Below are positions 15,840 through 23,236 of a DNA stretch of 23,860 bases, one piece after another. Location: assembly GCA_964354365.1 (NCBI GenBank), contig CAYGZM010000054.1, positions 1 to 23,860 of the forward strand. The letters run 5' to 3'. The position numbers and the translations under genes were made by a program. The DNA comes from CAYGZM01 sp964354365 (lineage in GTDB: Bacteria > Planctomycetota > Phycisphaerae > Sedimentisphaerales > Anaerobacaceae). The notes below the pieces were generated by a model, which was not told the DNA's origin, did not search any database, and saw only the letters and a program-made list of their open reading frames with translations. Each line of letters opens with the position of its first letter. The first letter of the stretch is position 1.

Positions 15840-15840
15840 G
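15769..15840 (+). promoter_or_regulatory. Possible alternative-hairpin leader of ftsK
   Basis: CCCCGTTA at 15769-15776 is the exact reverse complement of TAACGGGG at both 15787-15794 and 15833-15840. The second copy runs into the first base of the ftsK GTG. Pairing with the near copy would leave the start free, and pairing with the far copy would mask it. The repeats are seen; the switching is hypothetical. Confidence 0.35.
15803..15835 (+). CDS. Ten-codon leader ORF before ftsK
   Basis: ATG-AAG-TTG-CAC-GAG-ACA-AAT-AAA-GGA-CTC-TAA encodes MKLHETNKGL. GGGGA (15791-15795) lies seven bases before its ATG, and AAGG is nearer. Its TAA (15833-15835) is four bases before the ftsK GTG, so termination and re-initiation could set ftsK expression. 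At this length the frame could exist by chance. Confidence 0.35.
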   Translation: MKLHETNKGL

Positions 15841-18293
15841 TGAAGAAGAAGAGATCATACAAGAAAAGTGCCGAACGCAAGAGGACGCATTCCGGGGTGC
15901 GCACTGCGCTGGCGTGCGTGGGGATTGGGTTGTGTCTGGTGCTGCTTTGCAGTTGCCTGAGCTTCAATATCGGTGATTGGCCGAGCAAATTCGTTTATCC
16001 TCACAGCGCGACGACGGCGAACCGGTGCGGGTGGATTGGCGCGTTTTGTGCGTACTATTTGCTGTATTACATCGGGCCGGGGGTGTTCATCATATTGGCT
16101 ACGGCGATTTGCTATTTTGTAACGAAGATCGCACATCACCCGACGAGCGGGCCGGTCTTCAAGGCAATAGGCCTGGGCCTGCTGGCGGTTGCGGTATCGA
16201 CGAGCTTTCAGTGCTTGTGGCCTCACGAATTCTTCGGCTTTCCTATAGGGTCGGGTGGGGTGCTTGGGGCCGGGGCGGCGCAGTTTCTGCGGGCTAATTT
16301 TGCGTGGTTGGGGACACTGATACTGATCTGTGCCACCTGGGTCGTCGGGTTTTTTCTTCTGGCGGACAGCTTTGTGTTGAAGCTGTTAGGTTATGTTGGG
16401 TTCGGGGCCAGGGCGATAGTCGGTTTCGTAGTGCCGGCGTGGTCTGTGGCGAAGTCAGCCGCGGGCGGGTCGGCAGTTGTGAGTGAGATATGGCAGAAGC
16501 TCAGCACCAGGCAAAAGCCGATGGTTGTCCGCAGTGAGCAATCGCGGCGTCCGGCTGTCTCCAGTGCTTCGCGGCGCGAGGCCGACGATGGAGGCCGGTC
16601 GATTGAGCCTGCTGAACGGCCCGTGGAGAAGATTGCGGTGAAGACGGTGAGCACGGAGAAGGTGGCGCAGCCCAAGACCCAGCCGGTCAGGTCCGCAAAG
16701 AGCGGGGCGGTGCGGCCGACGTACGAGGACTACAAGCTGCCGCCGCTGGAGCTGCTGAGCGAGCCGGAATATGGTTTCACGTCGGTGCAGGAGAAGGTCG
16801 TCAAGGCCAAGGCCAGCGCGCTGGAGAAGCTTCTGAGCGAGTTCAACATCAACGCGCGTGTTGTGGCGGCGGACACGGGGCCTGTGGTGACGATGTTCGA
16901 ATTGGAGCTTGCAGCGGGCGTGAAGGTCGGTCAGATCAGCGCTCTTGCCAACGATATGGCCCGTGCGCTGGGGGTGGGTGCGGTTCGCGTCGTGGCGCCG
17001 CTGCAGGGCAAGCATACGATCGGGATCGAGGTGCCGAACAGCCAGAAGGAGAAGGTTCGCATCAAGAGTATGATGGAGCTGGGCGCTAATGCGCCGCAGA
17101 AGATGCATATACCGCTGTATTTAGGCAAGGATTCATCGGGCGAGGCGCTTATCTCGGACCTGACGTCGATGCCGCATTTGCTCATTGCCGGGACGACCGG
17201 TTCGGGCAAGAGCGTGTGCATAAACAGCATAATCACAAGCATACTGCTCACGCGGCGTCCGGATGAGGTGCAGATGATTCTGATCGATCCGAAGATGGTC
17301 GAGATGACGGCGTTCAATACTATTCCTCACTTGATGTGCCCGATAGTGACCGAGACGCAAATGGCGACCCAGATACTCGAATGGGCGACGGTCAAGATGG
17401 ACGAGCGGTATTCGCTTCTGGCCGAGGCGAAAGTCAAAAACGTTGCCGAGTATAACACACTGGGCGCCGAGGAGATTATCAGGCGGTTCGAGCCGAGCAG
17501 CGAGGATGAAGAGAGCAAGATTCCGAAGAGGCTGCCGTATATCGTGATAGTGATCGACGAGCTTGCGGATTTGATGATGACGGCGGCGAAAGAGATAGAG
17601 GCTTATATTGTTCGTCTTGCTCAGAAGAGCCGGGCCGTGGGGATTCATATTGTCCTGGCGACGCAAAGGCCCCAGGCGACCGTTGTCACCGGGCTGATAA
17701 AATCGAATATGCCGACGAGGATCGGTTTTCGTGTTGCGGCGCGGATGGACAGCCGAATTATTCTGGACCAGAACGGAGCCGAGACGCTGCTTGGCGAGGG
17801 GGACATGCTGTTTCTAAAACCGGGGACAAGCGATTTGGTGCGTGCTCAGGGGACGTTTATCGACGAGCCGGAGATAAAGCGGATAGTCAAACATCTCAGG
17901 GAGATTGCGGAGCCGCAATTCCATCCGGAGCTTACGCAACTGAAGAAGGTCGATACATCGGAGATGGGAAGTGATGAGCTGTTTGACGAGGCGGTTCGTA
18001 TCGTGCTTGAGACGCGGCGTGGCAGCGTGTCACTGCTCCAGCGAAGGCTTAATATCGGGTATGCCAGGGCGTCTCGGATAATCGAGATGATGGCCGGTGC
18101 GGGGATACTCGGCGAGTATAAAGGCAGCCAGGCGCGGGAAGTTGTTGTAACGCTTGAGGAGTATGAGCGGATTCGTGAGAGAATGGAGGCGGAAGCCGAA
18201 GAAGGGGCAGCAGAGGACGCGGGGCCAAGCGCGCCGGCTTATATAACCGAGGGCCAACGAGGATATATCTCAACCAGCGGCGACGATGATTAA
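15840..18293 (+). CDS. ftsK: DNA translocase FtsK/SpoIIIE
   Basis: FtsK is an inner-membrane hexameric motor that pumps DNA through the division septum and sorts chromosome ends. The 817-residue protein has an N-terminal membrane domain with about four to five hydrophobic helices (residues 20-200), a short charged linker rich in Arg/Ser (about 225-290), and the alpha-beta motor. Walker A GTTGSGKS is at about 451-458, Walker B VIVIDELADLMM at about 565-575, and the RLAQKSRAVGIHIVLATQRP segment follows. The C-terminal gamma winged helix (RRGSVSLLQRRLNIGYARASRI) reads orienting sequences. The linker is short compared with E. coli FtsK. The start is GTG, as used here by several genes, with AAAGGA ten bases upstream. 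Confidence 0.94.
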   Translation: MKKKRSYKKSAERKRTHSGVRTALACVGIGLCLVLLCSCLSFNIGDWPSKFVYPHSATTANRCGWIGAFCAYYLLYYIGPGVFIILATAICYFVTKIAHHPTSGPVFKAIGLGLLAVAVSTSFQCLWPHEFFGFPIGSGGVLGAGAAQFLRANFAWLGTLILICATWVVGFFLLADSFVLKLLGYVGFGARAIVGFVVPAWSVAKSAAGGSAVVSEIWQKLSTRQKPMVVRSEQSRRPAVSSASRREADDGGRSIEPAERPVEKIAVKTVSTEKVAQPKTQPVRSAKSGAVRPTYEDYKLPPLELLSEPEYGFTSVQEKVVKAKASALEKLLSEFNINARVVAADTGPVVTMFELELAAGVKVGQISALANDMARALGVGAVRVVAPLQGKHTIGIEVPNSQKEKVRIKSMMELGANAPQKMHIPLYLGKDSSGEALISDLTSMPHLLIAGTTGSGKSVCINSIITSILLTRRPDEVQMILIDPKMVEMTAFNTIPHLMCPIVTETQMATQILEWATVKMDERYSLLAEAKVKNVAEYNTLGAEEIIRRFEPSSEDEESKIPKRLPYIVIVIDELADLMMTAAKEIEAYIVRLAQKSRAVGIHIVLATQRPQATVVTGLIKSNMPTRIGFRVAARMDSRIILDQNGAETLLGEGDMLFLKPGTSDLVRAQGTFIDEPEIKRIVKHLREIAEPQFHPELTQLKKVDTSEMGSDELFDEAVRIVLETRRGSVSLLQRRLNIGYARASRIIEMMAGAGILGEYKGSQAREVVVTLEEYERIRERMEAEAEEGAAEDAGPSAPAYITEGQRGYISTSGDDD

Positions 18294-18366
18294 GGCCGAA
18301 CACACCAGGCGGCAGCCGTGGAGCGATTGTCAGACATTCACCTTTTTTCCATCCCTCTGATGCTCT

Positions 18367-18483
18367 TTAACACCATTTGGAGCAAGTCAATGCACTCTCA
18401 GGACACATCCTCTGAGTGGCAGCCTCAAACCCGAAGGGCTTGGGGATGGCCTTCGACTCAATGACCGGCCACCACGAGCACGG
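18367..18483 (-). pseudogene. Short coding-like remnant ending FGFEAATQ...SKWC
   Basis: An open minus-strand frame of 38 codons lies between two stops without a usable start. It reads ...ESKAIPKPFGFEAATQ... and ends in CPESALTCSKWC then TAA. It has the look of the tail of a once larger protein or of a repeated element. I do not know the parent gene, and chance cannot be excluded. Confidence 0.25.
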
Positions 18484-18608
18484 CTAATTCTTATGAACCG
18501 TATAAGCTGTAACTTGATGGGTTGTCATCTTGAGCGCCTCCTGCTTACTATTACAGCATTTCAAAAATGGCTCGACTATGAGAAAAACCGATAGTGTTTG
18601 TTTTGACA

Positions 18609-18642
18609 GATTTCTCCACTCGCTGCGCTCGGTCGAAATGAC
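18609..18642. repeat. GATTTCTC...GAAATGAC palindromic intergenic repeat
   Basis: The segment begins gatttctccact, continues cgctgcgctcggtc and ends gaaatgac. The outer bases pair (atttc with gaaat) around a GC-rich centre. Very similar sequences (ATTTCTCGACTCCGCTGCGCT...) recur between genes in many unrelated bacterial genomes, as I recall. A partial related stretch, gtcatcttgagcg, lies at about 18522-18534 in opposite orientation. Confidence 0.55.
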
Positions 18643-18678
18643 GGTTTAGTCGGGAGAATTATGAAACGCAGCACTATA

Positions 18679-18706
18679 TTGTTTGAGAGCCGGGATATGG
18701 TACACT
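18679..18706 (+). promoter_or_regulatory. Candidate rlmN promoter
   Basis: TTGTTT (18679-18684) and TACACT (18701-18706) are 16 bases apart. The -10 ends only seven bases before the GTG start, so a transcript starting at the usual distance would have almost no leader. TACACT is also the -10 hexamer proposed for dnaN. Confidence 0.35.
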
Positions 18707-18713
18707 GTCGGCT

Positions 18714-19766
18714 GTGAACGGGGACCTCAAAGACAAGACGCTTGGTGAGATTGAGCAAATAGCGGCCGCAATGGGCCAGAAGGGATATACAGCCGGCTAC
18801 ATTTTCAGTTTCGTCCATTCCAGAGGCTGTGAGGACATTTCACAAATCAGCCCGCTCAGCAAGGCGTTTCGCAGTGAGCTGGCCGGGCAAGGCTATTTCA
18901 TTTCCCACCTTGATATTGTCAATAAGCTGACGGACGCCGACGGGACGGTCAAGTACACGTTTGGGCTGGCCGACGGCAGCCGGATCGAGAGCGTGCTTCT
19001 GTTTGACGGGAGAAGAAGGACGCTGTGCGTATCCACCCAGGCGGGCTGCGCGATGGACTGCGCATTCTGCGCCACTGCCAAGGTCAAACTGCGGCGTAAC
19101 CTGACAGCAGGGGAAATCGTCGATCAGCTCTATGCCGTTCAAAGAGACCAGTGCCGAGTGAGTAACGTCGTCTATATGGGAATGGGCGAGCCGCTGCAGA
19201 ACTACGAGGCGGTGCTCAGGTCGGTGCGGATACTGAATCACCCCGCGGGCGCGAACATCGGAATAAGGCATCTGACAATCAGCACGTGCGGCATAGCGCC
19301 GGGGATCAAGAGGCTGGCGGGCGAGGATTTGCATCCGCGCCTGGCAATATCCCTTAACGCGCCGACGGATGATTTGCGCACCAGACTGATGCCGATCAAC
19401 AAGAAATATCCGATAGCGGACGTTCTCGCCGCGGCGAAAGCATACCAGCTTAAAGTGAACGAGCGTGTCACCTTCGAATACGTTATGATAAAAGGCCTCA
19501 ACGACGGTGCGGCACACGCCAGGCTGCTTGCAAAACTGCTGAGCAAATTCATAAGCAACGTGAACCTTATCGAGTACAACCCTCATCGGTTGTGCGAATT
19601 CACGGGCAGCAGCACAGAAAAGATAGGACGGTTCGCTGAGATTCTCGAAGGGGCCGGGATTGAGACCACAATACGTTTCAGGATGGGCCGAGGCATCAGT
19701 GCGGCCTGCGGGCAATTGGGGGCCGACTGGAGTGAAACTCAAACCAAAGGCGACGAGAAGGTATAG
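18714..19766 (+). CDS. rlmN: 23S rRNA (adenine(2503)-C2)-methyltransferase
   Basis: RlmN is a radical SAM methyltransferase that modifies A2503 of 23S rRNA and A37 of some tRNAs. The 350-residue protein has the radical SAM cluster motif CAMDCAFC (Cys112, 116, 119), the N-terminal helical RNA-contact part (LGEIEQIAAAMGQKGYTAGYIF) and VYMGMGEPLQNYEAVL. The ISTCGIAPGI and NVNLIEYNPH segments are also typical. The C-terminal catalytic cysteine lies in RMGRGISAACGQL, where the family usually has RxSRGxDIxAACGQL. The start is GTG at 18714 with no good Shine-Dalgarno, in keeping with a leaderless transcript. It is not in an evident operon; a 900-base gap follows. Confidence 0.94.
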   Translation: MNGDLKDKTLGEIEQIAAAMGQKGYTAGYIFSFVHSRGCEDISQISPLSKAFRSELAGQGYFISHLDIVNKLTDADGTVKYTFGLADGSRIESVLLFDGRRRTLCVSTQAGCAMDCAFCATAKVKLRRNLTAGEIVDQLYAVQRDQCRVSNVVYMGMGEPLQNYEAVLRSVRILNHPAGANIGIRHLTISTCGIAPGIKRLAGEDLHPRLAISLNAPTDDLRTRLMPINKKYPIADVLAAAKAYQLKVNERVTFEYVMIKGLNDGAAHARLLAKLLSKFISNVNLIEYNPHRLCEFTGSSTEKIGRFAEILEGAGIETTIRFRMGRGISAACGQLGADWSETQTKGDEKV

Positions 19767-19840
19767 ATTGTGAAGAGAGGCTGTTCGACCGTGCTTAGGG
19801 CAGGATGGTGGATTTCGGATGTTGTATTGTGTGGGGGGGC

Positions 19841-19956
19841 GAAATTGGGTTTGTTTGGGTTTGTTTTTTCGGGCGGAGCGGAGCGGAATATTCGGATAAG
19901 TCCTTGCAGTACAAGAGGTTGTAGTGGTTTTGGTTTTTCGGAAATTGGGTTTGTTT
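19841..19956. repeat. 16-bp direct repeat spaced by 100 bp
   Basis: gaaattgggtttgttt occurs at 19841-19856 and again, identical, at 19941-19956, with related gggtttgtttt segments between. It belongs to a class of G/T-rich simple repeats whose reverse strand reads as KTNPI/KQTQF in spurious translations. Confidence 0.6.
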
Positions 19957-20504
19957 TGCGCAATAACATTGTGATTCTTTGGTAAGCAGGGCAAGATAGG
20001 CAGGTTCGGCGTTGCGGTGTACTGAGAAGGGATTAACCACGAATACCCAGGGGACAAGTTAGCGCGAATCAACACGAATTCAGACAAAGGTTGAAAATGG
20101 GATATCATTATTCAGTTCCTATTAGTTTGGTGAATATTATACTATATCAGAAGTTGGATGTCAAGTGAATTCATAAAGAGTAGATGGGTGGATGAGTTGA
20201 TGAGAGAATGCGGAGGGGGGTGAGGGGAGTTCTGGAAATCGGAAAGAGGGCTTTTTGAGGGAAAGGGCAGGGTAGTAAATAAAAAGAAACACAATGAATT
20301 CAGGGGGCAACGAATTCTCCCCCAGCAAAAGATGCACCGGACACCTTTAATTCTCCCCTTCAATTCTCCGCCATGCTGCTGGAAATTGCCTGGCACGTTA
20401 ATCCCGACCGACCGGGTTGGCTGGAACCACGCGCAGTCTGTCGAGAACATAAACATTACCCGTCGTTGAAGATGACAAGAACTCAATGGAGGGCCAAACA
20501 TGCT

Positions 20505-20607
20505 GCTTAACGGACCGCCATTCGTGGCTGTCCCTAGATTCCCTTAGATTGCTTGAGGAGTTGTTGTGTCAAATCGCTTAAAGGACCGCCATTCGTGCCT
20601 GTCCCTA
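20505..20607. repeat. Pair of 32-bp direct repeats spaced by 71 bp
   Basis: The units 20505-20536 and 20576-20607 agree at 30 of 32 positions. Each begins gcttaa, then ggaccgccattcgtg, then ctgtcccta. The reverse strand reads as tagggacag..cacgaatggcggtcc. The function is unknown; the repeat could mark the border of the acquired region. Confidence 0.6.
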
Positions 20608-20665
20608 ATAACTGAATAACTGGATAAAATTGGGTAGGCAACAGAATAGTTCACCGTGTATCGAT

Positions 20666-21913
20666 TCAGTTCGAGTACCTCACAAATCCTCTCAGTAATA
20701 GTTCTCCAAGGACTCTTAATGAATCGTGCCCATACTCAGATACAATATCCCTGACGGGAGTTCCATTGCTCACACACTCCAACATTTGTGCTGATTCGTG
20801 GTTCACTAGAACTACTTCTCCTTCGTAAAAAAGAACCATGCCGAAATCGTCTCTTCGAGATTTGTATAAAATCTCAAGAGTCTGTTCACTGTAAAATTTG
20901 ACAAGTGGCAGCGTTGAATCCCTGTTGAGCGACCAATTGCCCACGATAAGAGGATCGGAGAATCTGTCGTTTAAGATGGCCTCAGCACGACAACCAGCCG
21001 CACATATGCTATAGGATGTGCAACCCAAACATTGAGAGGGCACGAAGGCACGCCAACGATTCATTGCGTGGCCGTGCCAAATCTCGTACAGGCTGTTTTC
21101 ACGGAGGCTTCCAACAATAACCGGAGCGTGATTACAGGGACGTACCCGAAGCCATGGGTCTATGGTTAATGCGAAATTCCCGGCGGGGCACCCATCGCAG
21201 TCGCAGTCTGCCAAACACAAAGGAACACAGTTCCCAAGACGTACGAGTTGTCCAGAAATGCGATCCTTTGTAATTTTCTCAGCAGCGTATTTCAGTTCTT
21301 CTTTTGGAATACTGAATCTCTTGTCCGCTCCGTAATACCTGTTGTACGCAGCATACGTTGCACCGAGGCTGTGAGCTAGGGCAGCTATATCATCAACATG
21401 CTTTACCGTGTATTTGTTCAGGATAGTATTGGTCGTAACGTAAAACCCATTCCTTGTCAGGGTTTCTATATTCTTTGTTACAATGTTGAAGGATCCCTTC
21501 ACTCCCACAAACTCATCATGATGGTCGGGCTCGGAACCATGCAGAGAAACTAGGAATCCTTGAAATCGCTCTCGTTTTTCCAGCGAGCTCAATAGGAAGG
21601 CTGGATCTCGCCAAAAACCGTTCGTCAAGATCGAGTAATTGACGCCGCTAGCCTCGAGTATGTCAATCACTCCCGATAGTGAGCTGTGCAAAGTGGGTTC
21701 TCCACCTGTCAGTCTTATGTCGAATACCTTACCCTGGAATCCTTCTATGGCATTTCGAAAATCTCTGAGAGAAACCTCATTTGGTTCACGCCCAAATACA
21801 TTGCCACAGCCTGCACAATTGTGAGAACAATCGCTTGTTATCTCCCATAAGACGACTACCGGATAACTCAGAACAAGTTGGCTTGCACTTCCACAAGGCA
21901 TAAACTCAGTCAT
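20666..21913 (-). CDS. Radical SAM/SPASM peptide maturase with C-terminal RRE (PqqD-like) domain
   Basis: A 415-residue radical SAM enzyme. CSHNCAGC (Cys29, 33, 36) binds the SAM-cleaving cluster, and LTGGEPTLH (GGEP at 70-73) binds SAM. A cysteine-rich half (Cys229, 233, 237, 239, 242, 260, 295, 298, 304, 308) has the spacing of a SPASM/twitch domain with auxiliary clusters, including CLGCTSYSICAAGC. Residues 357-413 (GEVVLVNHESAQMLECVSNGTPV, then a two-helix tail) have the strand-strand-helix pattern of the PqqD-like RiPP recognition element that binds a leader peptide. The ATG overlaps by eight bases the stop region of the small peptide gene at 21906, and no Shine-Dalgarno precedes it, so translation is coupled. 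The natural reading is a modifying enzyme for that peptide. The chemistry is unknown. Confidence 0.85.
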   Translation of the reverse strand: MTEFMPCGSASQLVLSYPVVVLWEITSDCSHNCAGCGNVFGREPNEVSLRDFRNAIEGFQGKVFDIRLTGGEPTLHSSLSGVIDILEASGVNYSILTNGFWRDPAFLLSSLEKRERFQGFLVSLHGSEPDHHDEFVGVKGSFNIVTKNIETLTRNGFYVTTNTILNKYTVKHVDDIAALAHSLGATYAAYNRYYGADKRFSIPKEELKYAAEKITKDRISGQLVRLGNCVPLCLADCDCDGCPAGNFALTIDPWLRVRPCNHAPVIVGSLRENSLYEIWHGHAMNRWRAFVPSQCLGCTSYSICAAGCRAEAILNDRFSDPLIVGNWSLNRDSTLPLVKFYSEQTLEILYKSRRDDFGMVLFYEGEVVLVNHESAQMLECVSNGTPVRDIVSEYGHDSLRVLGELLLRGFVRYSN

Positions 21914-22079
21914 TTATTGGAGTGGATCGCGGTGTTTTTCCACAGACCTCAGCAGCCTTGTCAGGCTTCACACATACCTTCGAACGCTGTTCCTTCCTTT
22001 TCACCAGGATCGCATTTGGAACATCTTGACAGTCATTCCCACTCTCAGATCTGAAGGTAAGGACTTTTGGCTGTTTCAT
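21906..22079 (-). CDS. Candidate RiPP precursor peptide, 57 aa, three cysteines
   Basis: The small frame starts at ATG 22079, seven bases after GAGGTGA, and ends at TGA 21906. The peptide begins MKQPKVLTFRSESG, continues NDCQDVPNAILVKRKEQ and RSKVCVKPDKAAEVCG, and ends KTPRSTPIND. It has cysteines at 17, 36 and 46 and no hydrophobic segment. VLTFR near the start could be the leader strand that pairs with the recognition element of the next gene. It sits 12 bases after the upstream gene and overlaps the radical SAM start, so all three genes should form one transcript. The ribosome site and the eight-base overlap argue that it is real. Calling it a precursor is inference from context; a small regulatory protein is the alternative. 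I do not recognise its family. Confidence 0.7.
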   Translation of the reverse strand: MKQPKVLTFRSESGNDCQDVPNAILVKRKEQRSKVCVKPDKAAEVCGKTPRSTPIND

Positions 22080-22091
22080 GGTAATTTCACC

Positions 22092-23063
22092 TCATTTTTT
22101 TACGTTTTGTGTTAATTTCAGAAGCTCATCATATTTCGAAAGGACGTAACGCAACTGTTTTTTCTCACCGGGTACATTATTCCAATAATCCCAGAATACA
22201 TCGCACATTTGCTCTACAATAGCCTGATAAGTCACGATGATCCCGTTCAGCGTATTAGGCATATCGCTTTTGCTATCTAGAATTACCACATGATCGGGCC
22301 TAGCAATGAAGGCATACGGCAATAAGTGCTCGGTAAAAGCAATTTGCAATTTTGGATGGTATCTTTGTAGTAGCGACTTCACTTCCTCTATTTCAACCTG
22401 AAGGTCTTTTCGGGATACCGGGGACGGGTCAGGGGAAGTTTTTCTGCGTTCGAAACCTGTTGAGAAGTACTCCGAGACTCCTGCCCACTCGAAAATCTCA
22501 TACAATTTTGCGCCATTATCCTCATCCAGAAAGCTCCGAAGATTGTTCCATCTGTGTTCAACAATATCTTGTCGTCTTTTCACATCCGCTGGATCGGAAC
22601 CCGTCTTAGAAGCTATCCTCTTTAAGTTTGACAAGGGGCGATAAAGGAAAGAGTGATAGTCGGACGCAAACAGCCAATCACAGCCTCTAATATCTTCGAG
22701 CTGACGCAAGATAGGTGCAAAAAAGCTTTTAGACGAAATCAACTCAAAGCCTGATGACAAGCGTGAGCTTCTAGTCGTCTCGACGATTGATTCTTTGAAT
22801 TTCTGCGATGTGAAATGATCGGGGTATAGGTATAAAGCCAGTGGGCGTAGGTCAGCGGGGACTTTGTCTGGACCTGTGCTGGTAACAACCATCATTGGCT
22901 TACGATAGCCCCAGGCAATCCCTAGTTCGAAGGCCACGTTGGGATTGCACATACGGTTTGGCACGCCATTATAACAAGATACATCAGCAATTAACAAGGC
23001 TGCATTTCTGATTTTAAGGCACATGTTCTGGCATACCCAATCCGTTGAGCCATCTGGCGGCAC
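22092..23063 (-). CDS. Nucleoside-deoxyribosyltransferase/TIR-like domain protein, probably 5'-truncated
   Basis: A 323-residue frame from a GTG at 23063. Residues 20-60 (AALLIADVSCYNG, then NPNVAFELGIAWGYRKPMMVV) match the second half of the nucleoside 2-deoxyribosyltransferase/TIR-like fold found in many nucleotide-binding bacterial proteins; Glu46 is in the position of the catalytic glutamate. In relatives about 60 residues precede ADVS, but here only 25 do. The frame stays open 23 further codons upstream without an ATG or GTG before a stop, and the IS1380-like element follows. The remaining 260 residues are charged and mostly helical; HLLPYAFIARPDHVVIL and a GIIVTYQAIVEQMCDVFWDYW segment at the end form a recognisable but unnamed module. 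It is the first gene of the operon with the peptide and radical SAM genes. Its role is unknown. Confidence 0.55.
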   Translation of the reverse strand: MPPDGSTDWVCQNMCLKIRNAALLIADVSCYNGVPNRMCNPNVAFELGIAWGYRKPMMVVTSTGPDKVPADLRPLALYLYPDHFTSQKFKESIVETTRSSRLSSGFELISSKSFFAPILRQLEDIRGCDWLFASDYHSFLYRPLSNLKRIASKTGSDPADVKRRQDIVEHRWNNLRSFLDEDNGAKLYEIFEWAGVSEYFSTGFERRKTSPDPSPVSRKDLQVEIEEVKSLLQRYHPKLQIAFTEHLLPYAFIARPDHVVILDSKSDMPNTLNGIIVTYQAIVEQMCDVFWDYWNNVPGEKKQLRYVLSKYDELLKLTQNVKK

Positions 23064-23149
23064 GCCCCCACACGCATAGAAGTCTAAGCCACTAGCCCTT
23101 ATACAAGCGTGACTTTTTTGATTTTGTCACAGTTGGATTCATGAAAAAG

Positions 23150-23236
23150 CTCGAAATGCCCCGAAGACTTGCATATAAAGGCTCTATGGAAAGTTAGGGC
23201 CGAAAGCAACATTTACATGCAAAAAGGCATTTCGAG
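23150..23236 (+). promoter_or_regulatory. Inverted repeat masking the transposase start
   Basis: ctcgaaatgcc (23150-23160) is the exact reverse complement of ggcatttcgag (23226-23236), 65 bases apart. The right arm covers the end of the AAAAAGG ribosome site and the first base of the GTG. A transcript reading in from outside would contain both arms and could fold so that translation is blocked, a protection known from other insertion sequences. Its role here is inferred. Confidence 0.4.

Larger units (their letters stand above)
18294..18713. other. Intergenic region between ftsK and rlmN
   Basis: About 420 bases without an intact gene. It contains a coding-like remnant (18367-18483, minus strand), a palindromic intergenic repeat (18609-18642) and the putative rlmN promoter, listed separately. 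No terminator with a T tail follows ftsK. Confidence 0.55.
19767..20665. other. Repeat-rich intergenic region
   Basis: About 900 bases separate rlmN from the convergent radical SAM gene. They hold two direct repeats (listed) and an accacgaat...cacgaatt stretch (20036-20080) of the type scattered in environmental genomes. A minus-strand segment near 20400-20480 reads TTGNVYVLDRLRVVPANP, which looks like a decayed protein tail. Open frames on the minus strand translate to KTNPISEKPK-like low-complexity text that I judge non-coding. Confidence 0.5.

Noticed and set aside
19739..20040. Frames reading KTNPISEKPK and AKQTQFPKNQ on the minus strand
   Set aside because: These are translations of G/T-rich intergenic repeats, seen widely as spurious predictions; there is no ribosome site.
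18840..20108. 422-codon open frame on the minus strand over rlmN and the following gap
   Set aside because: It is antisense to the clearly recognised rlmN, and its remainder translates intergenic repeats. No domain or ribosome site is visible.
20142..20501. 119-codon minus-strand frame in the gap after rlmN
   Set aside because: It has no recognisable domain and mixed low-complexity content. A different frame over part of it looks like a decayed protein tail instead.
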